A stretch of 39,775 nucleotides of DNA from assembly GCA_034506335.1 (NCBI GenBank), contig JAPDPR010000035.1:1-39775 (forward strand), written 5' to 3'. This DNA is from a candidate division KSB1 bacterium (GTDB lineage Bacteria > Zhuqueibacterota > Zhuqueibacteria > JANLFK01 > Oleimicrobiaceae). Of this stretch, positions 24,800 through 33,273 are shown one piece after another. The notes beneath the pieces are model-generated. The model did no database searches and was not told where the DNA came from. It was given only the letters and a program-made list of their open reading frames with translations. How positions within the stretch are numbered: the stretch's first letter is position 1; each line of letters begins with the position of its first letter. A program made the translations under genes and the position numbers.

Positions 24800-24809
24800 C
24801 CAGGCCGCC

Positions 24810-27044
24810 ATGAGTGGTAACGGATCTTTGCTCTTCGGGAAGGACGCGGTGAAAACGAGAAAGCTTCTTGTAGTTGGTTTTCTTGCACTGGTGACCTGGG
24901 GTGCGTGCTCTGCACAGATGCTCCATTGGCCTACAGACGCCAGCAAGCTGCTCTCTTCCTCGTTCTGCGAATACCGACCGGGGCGCTTTCACGCGGGCAT
25001 TGACATTAAGACGAATGGCGCGGTTGGGTACAAGGTTTTCGCAGTTCGCCCTGGATATGTCTCGCGCGTGGTCGTGTCGCCCTATGGTTACGGTAGAGTT
25101 CTTTACCAGGTGCTTGACACTGGCGAAACGGCAGTGTACGCCCATCTCTCTCGCTTTATGGAAGGGATCGAGGAGCGGATCTACGCCGAGCAGGAGCGAA
25201 GGGGGCGGTTCAGCGTCGAACTCTATTTTCGTCCCACAGAGTTTCCCGTGGAGCAAGGTCAGACGATTGCTTACACCGGGCAGAGCGGTACATCGGCGCC
25301 TCATCTCCATTTTGAACTGCGGGATCGGTACAACTGCCCTTTGAATCCACTGCTCTTTGGGCTCCCGGTGCAGGATACCCGCGCGCCTGTTCTTCGCCGT
25401 CTGGCCCTCATTCCCATGGATGTGGCAAGTCGCGTGGACAACGACCTGCGCCCTGCGCTGCGTGCACTGCGAGCATTGCCTGGGAGCCGCTTCTCGCTCC
25501 CCGAAGTGCCAGAGGTATGGGGGCGTATCGGTCTGGCTGTCTCGTGCTTTGACCAAGCCGACGGGGCCTCCAATCGTTTTTCGGTCTATTCTTTGCGTTT
25601 AATGGTGGACGGGAGGGAAGCTTTCCGCAGCGAATACCAGCGTTTTTGCTATGAGCAGAATCGCGAAATGGTCTTGGACCGCGAGTTCCGCCTCGAAGCG
25701 CGGGGATATGGTGACTTTCAACGTCTATTCCGTGACCCCAGCAACGGTCTCCGGTTCTACCGCTCGCCCTTTCCCTCAGCTGGGGTCTTGCTGTGTGGTG
25801 TAGAAGGTGCTCCAGGAGACTTACTTCTCAATGTGGGCCAGCATGAGATCGTGATTGAGGCGCGCGACTATGCTGGGAACAAGGCGTCCCTTGAATTCTC
25901 ACTCCTGGTCGTCTCGCCGGGAAGGCAGCAACCTCTGACCTCCCCTTCAATAGCGTGGTCCAAGCTACTTGAAGAGGCCGACTCTTTAGCCGAGCAGATC
26001 CCCGGTCCATGGCCTGAGGACACCTCTGAGTCGACCGTGCTCTTCTTGGCACAAGGTGATTCGATGAGGAAGCGCGATGAGGTTGTCTTCTTTGGTGCGA
26101 GGAGAGGCGCGCCCGTGAGGGGAGGGCTAATTGTCGAGTCCGACTTTTACGACGACTTCGCGCGGGTGGTGGTCAGGACTCCGCAACGGCTCCTGCAGCC
26201 GCCACGTCTGGCAGTGTGGTATAGCGGAGAGAAGACCCTCGACCTTGTGTCATGGGCGATCGGTCCGCAAGTGTATGTTACTGGACTACCCATCCAGGGG
26301 CGACACCGGGGGGAGCTGTGTGTCGAGGCAGAGGCAGTCGCGACTACTGGCGATACTCTCTGGGGAGCATCATGCGCGACCCTATGGCCGGTGAGCCCGG
26401 AACGAGGTGGACGGGTTCGTTCGGAAGATGGGTTGTGTGAAATTCGGTTCGAGGGCGGTGCAGTTTATCGCCCGCTCTATGCCCGAGTTGAGGAAGTGAC
26501 CATATTGCCCGCTTCTCGCGTACCCGTAATCGGCAAGGTTTATCGGTTTGAACCCTCAGATGTGCCGCTAAAGGGCCGCGGATGGCTCAGCATCAGTTTG
26601 GCAGAACAGCAGTCGAGGCCCGAGCAACTGGCCATCTATGGCGTGGGGCAGAAGGGAGTCTTGTCGTTTATGGGGAGCCAGGTTGAACCCCGAGGCACAA
26701 AGGTTTGGTGTTCCATTGGGCGTCTCGGGACCTTTGCCGTGGTACGCGATTCGGTGCCTCCCGTCATTACCGCGCTGCTTCCTGCTGATGGCGCGACACT
26801 TGCCACCAGGCAGCCCATGCTGAGGGTCGATTTCTACGACCGACTCTCGGGGATAGGCGGCGAGGAGAGCATAGAGCTCCGCCTGGACGGAGAGAGGGTC
26901 ATCGCCGAGTACGATCCGCCACGCCGCTGTGCCTTCTACCAACCCCGGAAGCCCCTGACGGTCGGGCCCCATCGAGTCAGCGTGGTCGTCACCGACAGGT
27001 GTGGGAACAGCGCGCGTGCTGAACACCGATTCATAGTCCGTTAG
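24810..27044 (+). CDS. M23-family metallopeptidase with Ig-like C-terminal region
   Basis: This 744-residue exported protein has an N-terminal signal sequence (KTRKLLVVGFLALVTWGACSA) and a LytM/M23 peptidase domain near residues 55-175. The zinc and catalytic residues appear intact: H61 and D65 in FHAGID, H112 in YAHLS, H165 and H167 in HLHFEL. M23 enzymes usually cut peptidoglycan cross-links. About 550 residues follow with no second peptidase and several beta-sandwich-like segments, ending SVVVTDRCGNSARAEHRF, an Ig-like fold. The ATG at 24810 has no ribosome site. A GTG at 24849, preceded by GGGAAGGA, gives a cleaner signal peptide and may be the real start. It lies 10 bp after the glycosyltransferase gene. 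Confidence 0.88.
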   Translation: MSGNGSLLFGKDAVKTRKLLVVGFLALVTWGACSAQMLHWPTDASKLLSSSFCEYRPGRFHAGIDIKTNGAVGYKVFAVRPGYVSRVVVSPYGYGRVLYQVLDTGETAVYAHLSRFMEGIEERIYAEQERRGRFSVELYFRPTEFPVEQGQTIAYTGQSGTSAPHLHFELRDRYNCPLNPLLFGLPVQDTRAPVLRRLALIPMDVASRVDNDLRPALRALRALPGSRFSLPEVPEVWGRIGLAVSCFDQADGASNRFSVYSLRLMVDGREAFRSEYQRFCYEQNREMVLDREFRLEARGYGDFQRLFRDPSNGLRFYRSPFPSAGVLLCGVEGAPGDLLLNVGQHEIVIEARDYAGNKASLEFSLLVVSPGRQQPLTSPSIAWSKLLEEADSLAEQIPGPWPEDTSESTVLFLAQGDSMRKRDEVVFFGARRGAPVRGGLIVESDFYDDFARVVVRTPQRLLQPPRLAVWYSGEKTLDLVSWAIGPQVYVTGLPIQGRHRGELCVEAEAVATTGDTLWGASCATLWPVSPERGGRVRSEDGLCEIRFEGGAVYRPLYARVEEVTILPASRVPVIGKVYRFEPSDVPLKGRGWLSISLAEQQSRPEQLAIYGVGQKGVLSFMGSQVEPRGTKVWCSIGRLGTFAVVRDSVPPVITALLPADGATLATRQPMLRVDFYDRLSGIGGEESIELRLDGERVIAEYDPPRRCAFYQPRKPLTVGPHRVSVVVTDRCGNSARAEHRFIVR

Positions 27045-27322
27045 CTCTGGGTGCGGACCCCCCGGAACGCTGACTTTTGCCACCACAGCCCGATCAGACT
27101 ATCGCTGAGGCGGAAACATCGGGCCGACATTTGTCGGATGGCCAAGCGTGAACCCGTGGCCGGGTGTGCCGCGAAGCTTCGAACCTTCCTCGCACACGTG
27201 ATCGCATGGGCTTCGCCGCACTGCGCCGGAACGCGGTGACGTAGGGACTTTTCGCAACCCGGATCGTGGAGGTCCATCAACTTTGACTGGTGGCCGATCC
27301 ACGAGCGCATGTGTCAATTGGG
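27045..27322 (+). other. Intergenic region with no recognised gene
   Basis: About 280 bp between the M23 gene and the channel promoter contain no convincing frame. The short frames present (62-89 codons) are antisense or lack ribosome sites. No terminator with a clean T run was found. Confidence 0.35.
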
Positions 27323-27351
27323 TTGACTTGTTGCGCGGGTTTTGCTATATT
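27323..27351 (+). promoter_or_regulatory. Sigma70-type promoter of the K+ channel gene
   Basis: TTGACT (27323-27328) and TATATT (27346-27351) are separated by 17 bp. The predicted start near 27358 gives a leader of about 30 nt containing AGGAGGG before the TTG start codon at 27387. The position explains why an upstream in-frame TTG at 27342 is not the start. Confidence 0.75.
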
Positions 27352-27386
27352 TACCTGTCACCACCAAGCACAGGAGGGTACGTCCC

Positions 27387-28553
27387 TTGCTCACCAGGCG
27401 GCGGGTCCGTCACATCTTCTACGGCTTGCGACGTCGGTTGACCATCAAGGTTGTGATTCTGGTGGTGGGCATCGCGCTGGCCGGGGGTGTGCTGGGGCTC
27501 CTGGCCGAGAGGGGGCGCAATAGCGGACTGAGCACCCTGGAAGACGCCATGTGGTGGACGGTCGTGACCATGATGACCGTAGGCTATGGCGATCGAGTTC
27601 CTATCACGCCCCTGGGCCGTTTAGTGGGCGTTATGGTGATGTTTTCCGGTGTGGCCGTGATCAGTCTGCTGACCGGGGGCATCTCGTCGGCGTTGGTGAC
27701 GCGGAGACTGAAGGAGGCAAAAGGATTGCAGAGAATACGCGCTCGCAACCACCTGCTGATTTGTGGCTGGTCGCGGCATGTGGAGGAGTTGCTACAACGG
27801 CTCCGCGAGGACCTGATTGCGCATGGCCGTACCGTAGTGCTGGTCAACGAGCTGCAAGAGGAAGAGGTGGAAAACCTCTTGTTTCGTCACCGGGACCTGG
27901 TGATAAAGTTTGTGCGTGGCGACTTCGCCGAGGAAACAATCCTGCGGCGCGCAAACGTTGAGGCCGCCTACGCAGCGGTGCTTGTGCCTGATACGCTCAG
28001 CGGCGCACGCGGGTCGCCAGACGAGCATACCATCCTGGCTACTCTCACCATCAAGGCGCTGGCTCCCCACGTCAAGGTGCTGGCTTACATTGTCGATGCA
28101 CAGAATGAAGCGCATCTGCGGCGAGCCAATGCAGACCGCATTGTAGTGGGCGACGCCCACGGGGGCTTCTTTCTGGCTGCGCACGTGGCTTCTCCTGGAG
28201 TGCCCGAGATGCTTGAGGCCCTCCTGGCCGAACGCGCCGGCATGAAGCTCATGCGCCAGAGTGTGCCTAGCGCCTTCGTAGGCAGAACCTTTGGGGAGTT
28301 TGCTCGCCACATGCGGCAGAGCAAGCAGACTCTACTCTTGGGCTTTATCCGCGAGGAGCAACGCCTGAAGCTGGAGGAGGTGCTCACCGGTGACTATTCA
28401 GCCATTGACGATTTCATCCGCCGAAAGCTTGAAGCCGCTGGCAAAGGGCTTGGTGCAGCGCCACGAGTAGAAGTCAACCTGAATCCGCCGGATTCCTACG
28501 TCATTCAAGAACGGGACGTCGCGGTCACTATCACGCCGATCCAGGAGGGGTAA
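27387..28553 (+). CDS. Two-TM potassium channel with RCK/TrkA-N domain
   Basis: The 388-residue product has two membrane helices (about 20-40 and 78-100) flanking the selectivity filter TVGYGD (64-69), which is diagnostic of K+ channels. A cytoplasmic RCK/TrkA-N Rossmann domain (NHLLICGWSRHVEELLQRL from about 121) and RCK_C-like part follow, as in MthK. RCK domains gate on Ca2+, nucleotides or other ligands, with the ligand here unknown. I chose TTG 27387 because AGGAGGG lies 8 nt upstream and because an upstream TTG is inside the promoter. The gene is separated from the CNBD gene by only 1 bp, which suggests a joint function. Confidence 0.92.
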   Translation: MLTRRRVRHIFYGLRRRLTIKVVILVVGIALAGGVLGLLAERGRNSGLSTLEDAMWWTVVTMMTVGYGDRVPITPLGRLVGVMVMFSGVAVISLLTGGISSALVTRRLKEAKGLQRIRARNHLLICGWSRHVEELLQRLREDLIAHGRTVVLVNELQEEEVENLLFRHRDLVIKFVRGDFAEETILRRANVEAAYAAVLVPDTLSGARGSPDEHTILATLTIKALAPHVKVLAYIVDAQNEAHLRRANADRIVVGDAHGGFFLAAHVASPGVPEMLEALLAERAGMKLMRQSVPSAFVGRTFGEFARHMRQSKQTLLLGFIREEQRLKLEEVLTGDYSAIDDFIRRKLEAAGKGLGAAPRVEVNLNPPDSYVIQERDVAVTITPIQEG

Positions 28554-28554
28554 C

Positions 28555-29088
28555 GTGGCCCGTAAAAAAGAGCCCAAGGCGAGACCCGGCGTTGAGCAGC
28601 TGGCTCGTTTCCCCATTTTCGCAGGACTCACAGACGAGCAGTTGCAACGGGTCTGGGGCATTCTGGAACTGCGCGATTGCCCCGCTGGTGAGGTGATTGT
28701 GCAAGAAGGGGAGGCAGGCGACGCGCTCTTTTTGGTGCTGCACGGTGAGGTGGAGGTGTCAAAAACGCTCACCCTGATGGTCGGCCGAGGCAACGTTGAT
28801 ACGAGGGACAAGGCCCTGGATCGGATGTCGGCTGCGCAGGCTCCCTTTTTCGGCGAGATGGCTTTGTTGGACAGCCATCACCAACGTACGGCTACCGTGA
28901 GAACACTGACCAGCTGCAAGCTCGGTGTACTGCGTCGCGCGCAGTGCATCGCGCTTTGTGAACAGGACCCTAAGTTGGGTTTTCTGCTCATGCGCAATAT
29001 CGCCTCTGCCCTGGCAACGCGATTGGACAAAGCGAACAGGGATATTCTGAAATTGACTACTGCCTTTAGCCTGGCTCTTCAAGAATGA
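28555..29088 (+). CDS. Cyclic-nucleotide-binding domain protein
   Basis: The 177-residue protein is essentially a single CNB domain. It starts GTG 28555 with AGGAGGGG just upstream. PIFAGLTDEQL and GEVIVQEGEAGDALFLVLHGEVEV open the fold. The phosphate-binding cassette FFGEMALL (98-105) is followed by RTATVR, with R111 in the place of the Arg that binds the cyclic phosphate. It has no DNA-binding helix-turn-helix, so it is not a CRP-type activator. The tail ends in a helical segment (KANRDILKLTTAFSLALQE). Because the gene follows the K+ channel by 1 bp, a trans-acting regulatory subunit for the channel is likely but unproven. Confidence 0.88.
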   Translation: MARKKEPKARPGVEQLARFPIFAGLTDEQLQRVWGILELRDCPAGEVIVQEGEAGDALFLVLHGEVEVSKTLTLMVGRGNVDTRDKALDRMSAAQAPFFGEMALLDSHHQRTATVRTLTSCKLGVLRRAQCIALCEQDPKLGFLLMRNIASALATRLDKANRDILKLTTAFSLALQE

Positions 29089-29121
29089 TGCCGGAGATGA
29101 CCTGATCTAACTGGAGAGGAA

Positions 29122-31851
29122 ATGACTAGTCAGGAACTGAGCAAGGTCTATGATCCGAAGAAGGTCGAGAGCAAGTGGTACCGATTCTGGGAGCAGCATC
29201 GCTTGTTCCACGCCAATGCTGACTCGCCCAAGAAGCCCTATGTGATCATGATCCCGCCGCCCAATGTGACCGGGATGTTGACCCTTGGTCACGTGATCAA
29301 CAACACAATTCAGGACATCCTGATCCGTTGGAAGCGGATGGAGGGATTTGAGTGTTTGTGGTTGCCAGGGACGGATCACGCCGGCATTGCCACGCAGAAC
29401 AAAGTTGAGGAGATGCTGGCTAAGGAGGGTTTGACCCGCTTTGACCTTGGGCGGGAGCGCTTTCTTGCCCGCGTGTGGGAATGGAAGGAAAAGTACGGCG
29501 GGATCATTCTGGAGCAACTTCGGCGGTTGGGCGCCTCCTGCGACTGGGAGCGGGAGCGTTTCACTATGGACGAGGGGCTCAGTGCCGCGGTGCGAGAGGT
29601 CTTTGTGCGGCTCTATGAGAAAGGCCTTGTCTACCGCGACCGCGCCCTGATTAACTGGTGCCCACGCTGCAAGACGGCCCTGTCTGACGAAGAGTCCCCT
29701 GGCAAGGAGGTCCCCGGCAAGCTCTGGGCGATTGCGTATCCTCTTGCAGACGGTGATGGGGAGATAGTGGTGGCCACCACCCGTCCGGAAACCATGCTCG
29801 GCGATACGGCAGTTGCGGTCCATCCGGCGGACCCCCGCTATGAAAAGCTGGTAGGCCGCCAGGCGATTCTGCCGCTGCTGGGGCGTCGGATCCCGATCAT
29901 CGCCGATGAGCACGCCGACCCCGAGAAGGGGAGTGGGGCCGTCAAGATCACGCCGGCCCACGATTTCGACGACTTTGAGGTGGGGCTGCGGCACAATCTG
30001 CCTCAGGTGGTGGTCATTGATGAAGACGGCAAGATGACCGCAGAGGCAGGCCCTTACAAGGGCTTGGACCGCATGGAGGCGCGGGCGCGCGTCCTTCGCG
30101 ACTTGGAGCAGCAGGGCCTGTTGCGCGGTGTACAGGAGCAGATTACCCCGATTCCTCACTGCTATCGCTGCGATACTGTGGTGGAACCGGCTCTGTCCAC
30201 GCAATGGTTTGTGCGCATGAAACCGCTGGCTGAGCCTGCCATACGCGCGGTGAAGGAGGGCAAGATCCGTTTCCACCCCGCCCAGCTGGAGGAGACTTAC
30301 TTTCGCTGGATGGAGAACGTGCGAGACTGGTGCATTAGCCGCCAAATATGGTGGGGGCACCGCATTCCCGTCTGGTACTGTGAACACGAGCATGTGGTGG
30401 TGAGCAGGGCTGAACCACGTGTTTGTCCGGAATGCGGCAGTACGGCATTGCGCCAGGATGATGACGTGCTGGACACCTGGTTCTCGTCCTGGCTCTGGCC
30501 TTTCAGCACCCTGGGGTGGCCGGAGCGCACGCGCGACCTGGAGGTGTTCTTTCCAGGAAGCACGCTGGTCACTGCCCCGGACATCATCTTCTTCTGGGTG
30601 GCGCGGATGATCATGGCATCCCTTGAGTTCATGGGCGATATTCCGTTCCGCGACGTCTACTTCCATAGCGTCGTGCGGGACCCACTGGGCAGAAAGATGT
30701 CCAAGTCGCTTGGCAACTCTCCAGACCCGCTGTGGCTCATTGATGGTGCAACCCCTCAGGAGATGGCCGAGTTTGCGAAAAAGAACCCGTCCTACGCTAA
30801 GGGCGTGCCGGCATACGGAGCCGACGCCTTGCGCATGTCGATGGTCTACCTGACCCCAGTCGCGGGCGGGATTAGGTTCGACCATACGTTGGTGGAGTTT
30901 GGGCAAAAGTTCGCCAACAAACTATGGAACGCAGCGCGCTTTGTGCTGATGAACCTCCGGCCGGGTGAACAGCCCTTGTTGCTGGAGGAGATTGCTGCCC
31001 ACGAGCTAGCGCTGGCAGATCGCTGGATTCTGAGTAGGCTTCGCGCCGCCGTGGAGAGCGTGCGTAACGCCCTGGAGGAGTTCCGCTTCAACGACGCCAC
31101 CCACCTTTTGCACCGTTTTGTCTGGGGAGAATACTGCGATTGGTACCTGGAGTTTAGCAAGGAACACCTGGACGAGGCTACCGAGCCGAGACGTCGGCAG
31201 GTGACGCTTTCGGTAGCAGTGGCAGTGTTGGAGCGCATCCTGCGCTTGGCCCACCCCTTTATGCCTTTTATTACCGAGGAGATTTGGCAGGCCCTGCCCG
31301 AGCGCTCCAAGCGCGCCCAGGGGGTGCCTAGCATTATGGTGCAAGCTTACCCCAAGCCTGAGGAGGCGGCAGCCGATGTGCAGGCGGAGGAGGAAATCGC
31401 GTTGGTGCAAGAGGTCATCAACGCCGTGCGCAATATTCGCGGCGAAATGCGCGTGCCACCTCAGGCGCAGGTGCAGTTGGTCATAGAAGGGGCTGATGCG
31501 CGACAGCAGGCCCTCTTGCGGGACAGCTTGCACTATCTTCAGCGACTGGCGCGCGTGGTAGAGTTGCGCTTTGGCGGTGCACGTCCCCGGGCCGCAGCAG
31601 GTGCTGTTGTCGCTAACATGTCCCTCTTTGTGCCGCTGGAAGGAGTCATTGACATTGAGCTGGAAAAGTCCCGGCTGCGCAAGGAGATTGATCGGGTAGA
31701 AGGGCAACTGCAAGCGCTCAACGACAGGCTTAGCAACAGGGATTTCTTGGCCCGGGCGGGGGAAGAGGTGATCACACGCGAGCGGCAAAAGAAGAGCGAT
31801 TTTGAGCAGCGACTGGCGCGCCTGCAGCTGTGCCTGAGCAACCTGGGGTAG
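29122..31851 (+). CDS. valS: Valyl-tRNA synthetase
   Basis: ValRS attaches valine to tRNA(Val). The 909-residue product has the class I HIGH-type motif in PPPNVTGMLTLGH (45-57). The editing domain begins around residue 210 (VATTRPETMLGDTAVAVHP). A zinc-finger-like CEHEHVVVSRAEPRVCPECG is present, and the KMSKS motif is GRKMSKSLGNS near 525. The anticodon-binding domain follows, and a C-terminal coiled coil (about 840-909, DIELEKSRLRKEIDRVEGQLQ) ends the protein. Length and domains are normal. ATG 29122 has GGAGAGGAA upstream. The gene follows the CNBD gene by 33 bp and abuts the next ORF. Confidence 0.98.
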   Translation: MTSQELSKVYDPKKVESKWYRFWEQHRLFHANADSPKKPYVIMIPPPNVTGMLTLGHVINNTIQDILIRWKRMEGFECLWLPGTDHAGIATQNKVEEMLAKEGLTRFDLGRERFLARVWEWKEKYGGIILEQLRRLGASCDWERERFTMDEGLSAAVREVFVRLYEKGLVYRDRALINWCPRCKTALSDEESPGKEVPGKLWAIAYPLADGDGEIVVATTRPETMLGDTAVAVHPADPRYEKLVGRQAILPLLGRRIPIIADEHADPEKGSGAVKITPAHDFDDFEVGLRHNLPQVVVIDEDGKMTAEAGPYKGLDRMEARARVLRDLEQQGLLRGVQEQITPIPHCYRCDTVVEPALSTQWFVRMKPLAEPAIRAVKEGKIRFHPAQLEETYFRWMENVRDWCISRQIWWGHRIPVWYCEHEHVVVSRAEPRVCPECGSTALRQDDDVLDTWFSSWLWPFSTLGWPERTRDLEVFFPGSTLVTAPDIIFFWVARMIMASLEFMGDIPFRDVYFHSVVRDPLGRKMSKSLGNSPDPLWLIDGATPQEMAEFAKKNPSYAKGVPAYGADALRMSMVYLTPVAGGIRFDHTLVEFGQKFANKLWNAARFVLMNLRPGEQPLLLEEIAAHELALADRWILSRLRAAVESVRNALEEFRFNDATHLLHRFVWGEYCDWYLEFSKEHLDEATEPRRRQVTLSVAVAVLERILRLAHPFMPFITEEIWQALPERSKRAQGVPSIMVQAYPKPEEAAADVQAEEEIALVQEVINAVRNIRGEMRVPPQAQVQLVIEGADARQQALLRDSLHYLQRLARVVELRFGGARPRAAAGAVVANMSLFVPLEGVIDIELEKSRLRKEIDRVEGQLQALNDRLSNRDFLARAGEEVITRERQKKSDFEQRLARLQLCLSNLG

Positions 31852-31893
31852 ATGCAGGCCAGACGTTCACTACCGTCATGGAGGGATATGACG

Positions 31894-33252
31894 ATGAGGC
31901 TTGGATGCCTTGTGTTAGCTATTGCTGCCCTGGGGCAGGCAGGTGCGGTACTCCCGCAGCAGAAGTTGGGCACGGCGGTCACCGTGTATAACGACAATCG
32001 CGCTCTGGTGCGTGAGACGCGTTCCCTGACACTGGATAAGGGCACGCAGGAGTTCAGCTTTGTCGATGTGGCCTCGCAGATTGATCCAACTTCGGTCCAC
32101 TTCAAGTCGCTCACTGCTCCTGATGCCGTGGAGATTCTCGAACAAAACTTCCAGTATGACCTGGTCGGCACGCAGCGTCTTCTGCTCAAATATGTGGGCC
32201 AGGAAATCGCCGTCACCACGCGGGACGGCCGTTCCTTTACGGGGCGCCTTCTCAGTGCTTCCCAGGATGCGATTCTCCAGCGCACAACCGGTCAAGTGGA
32301 CGTGGTCTCCAGTGCGGCCATCGAGACCATCAGCTTCCCCTCCTTGCCGACAGGGCTGATCTTGAAGCCCACCCTGGTGTGGTTGATCGAGAACAAGAAG
32401 CCCGGTGCGCACAAAGTGGAGCTCAGCTACCTCACCGAGGGCATGAGCTGGCACGCCGAATACGTAGGCGTAAGCAAGCAGAATGATTCATTGCTCGAAC
32501 TGGCGGGGTGGGTGTCCATTGAGAACACCAGCGGTGCCACCTATGAGAATGCAACGTTGAAGCTGGTAGCAGGGGAGGTGCACCGCGCAGAACGCATGCC
32601 AGGGGAGCTCGCCATGCCCGAGGCCGCGATGACCCTCGCATTGGCAAAGGACAGGCATTTCCGCGAAGAGGAATTCTTTGAATACCACCTGTACACGCTT
32701 CCGCGCAAGACCACTATCCGCGACCGCGAGACTAAGCAGCTCGCCCTCTTTCCGCCCGCTACCACACCGTGCAAGAGGCTCTATCTTTTCGACCCTCGTT
32801 TGGGCGACAAAGTGCGGGTGAGTCTCGAGTTCGTCAACAGCGCCCAACAGGGATTGGGCTTGCCCTTGCCTAAGGGAAAGGTCCGTGTGTACAAGGAGGC
32901 GGGTGATCAGGCGCTGGAGTTCATTGGCGAGGACTGGATCGACCATACTCCCAAAGATGAGATAGTGCGCATCTACATGGGGAATGCTTTTGACGTCGTT
33001 GTAGAGCGCAAACAGATGGCCACCCGCAAGTTGGGTGAGAAGAGTCGCGAGGACACCTGGCAGGTCTCCATCCGCAACCACAAGAAAGAGGGGGTCACAG
33101 TGACGGTCGTCGAGCACGTATGGGGCGAGTGGGAAGTGCGCAAAAGCACCCACCCTCCACGGAGGAAAGACGCGCGCACCGTCGAGTTCGACGTAGCGAC
33201 AGGCGCAGAGGGGGAGGCGGTACTCGAGTACACGATCCTGCTCCGCTGGTGA
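31894..33252 (+). CDS. DUF4139 domain-containing secreted protein
   Basis: This is a 452-residue exported protein with signal peptide MRLGCLVLAIAALGQAGAV. I chose ATG 31894 because GGAGGG lies 8 nt upstream. An upstream in-frame ATG at 31852 adds an unconserved stretch. The mature protein has VYNDNRALVRETRSLTL, SYLTEGMSWHAEYVGV and LAGWVSIENTSGATYENA, then NHKKEGVTVTVVEHVWGEW near the C-terminus. These are the hallmarks of the DUF4139/mucoidy-inhibitor-like family, beta-rich proteins of unknown biochemical role. It lies directly after valS, whose stop at 31851 adjoins the upstream alternative ATG. Confidence 0.85.
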   Translation: MRLGCLVLAIAALGQAGAVLPQQKLGTAVTVYNDNRALVRETRSLTLDKGTQEFSFVDVASQIDPTSVHFKSLTAPDAVEILEQNFQYDLVGTQRLLLKYVGQEIAVTTRDGRSFTGRLLSASQDAILQRTTGQVDVVSSAAIETISFPSLPTGLILKPTLVWLIENKKPGAHKVELSYLTEGMSWHAEYVGVSKQNDSLLELAGWVSIENTSGATYENATLKLVAGEVHRAERMPGELAMPEAAMTLALAKDRHFREEEFFEYHLYTLPRKTTIRDRETKQLALFPPATTPCKRLYLFDPRLGDKVRVSLEFVNSAQQGLGLPLPKGKVRVYKEAGDQALEFIGEDWIDHTPKDEIVRIYMGNAFDVVVERKQMATRKLGEKSREDTWQVSIRNHKKEGVTVTVVEHVWGEWEVRKSTHPPRRKDARTVEFDVATGAEGEAVLEYTILLRW

Positions 33253-33273
33253 GGAGAGAGCTCTGCTGCGTTC

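Noticed and set aside
29107-30906. A 599-codon antisense open frame under valS
   Set aside because: Long antisense frames are common in GC-rich DNA. The valS frame has unmistakable motifs, and this one has none.
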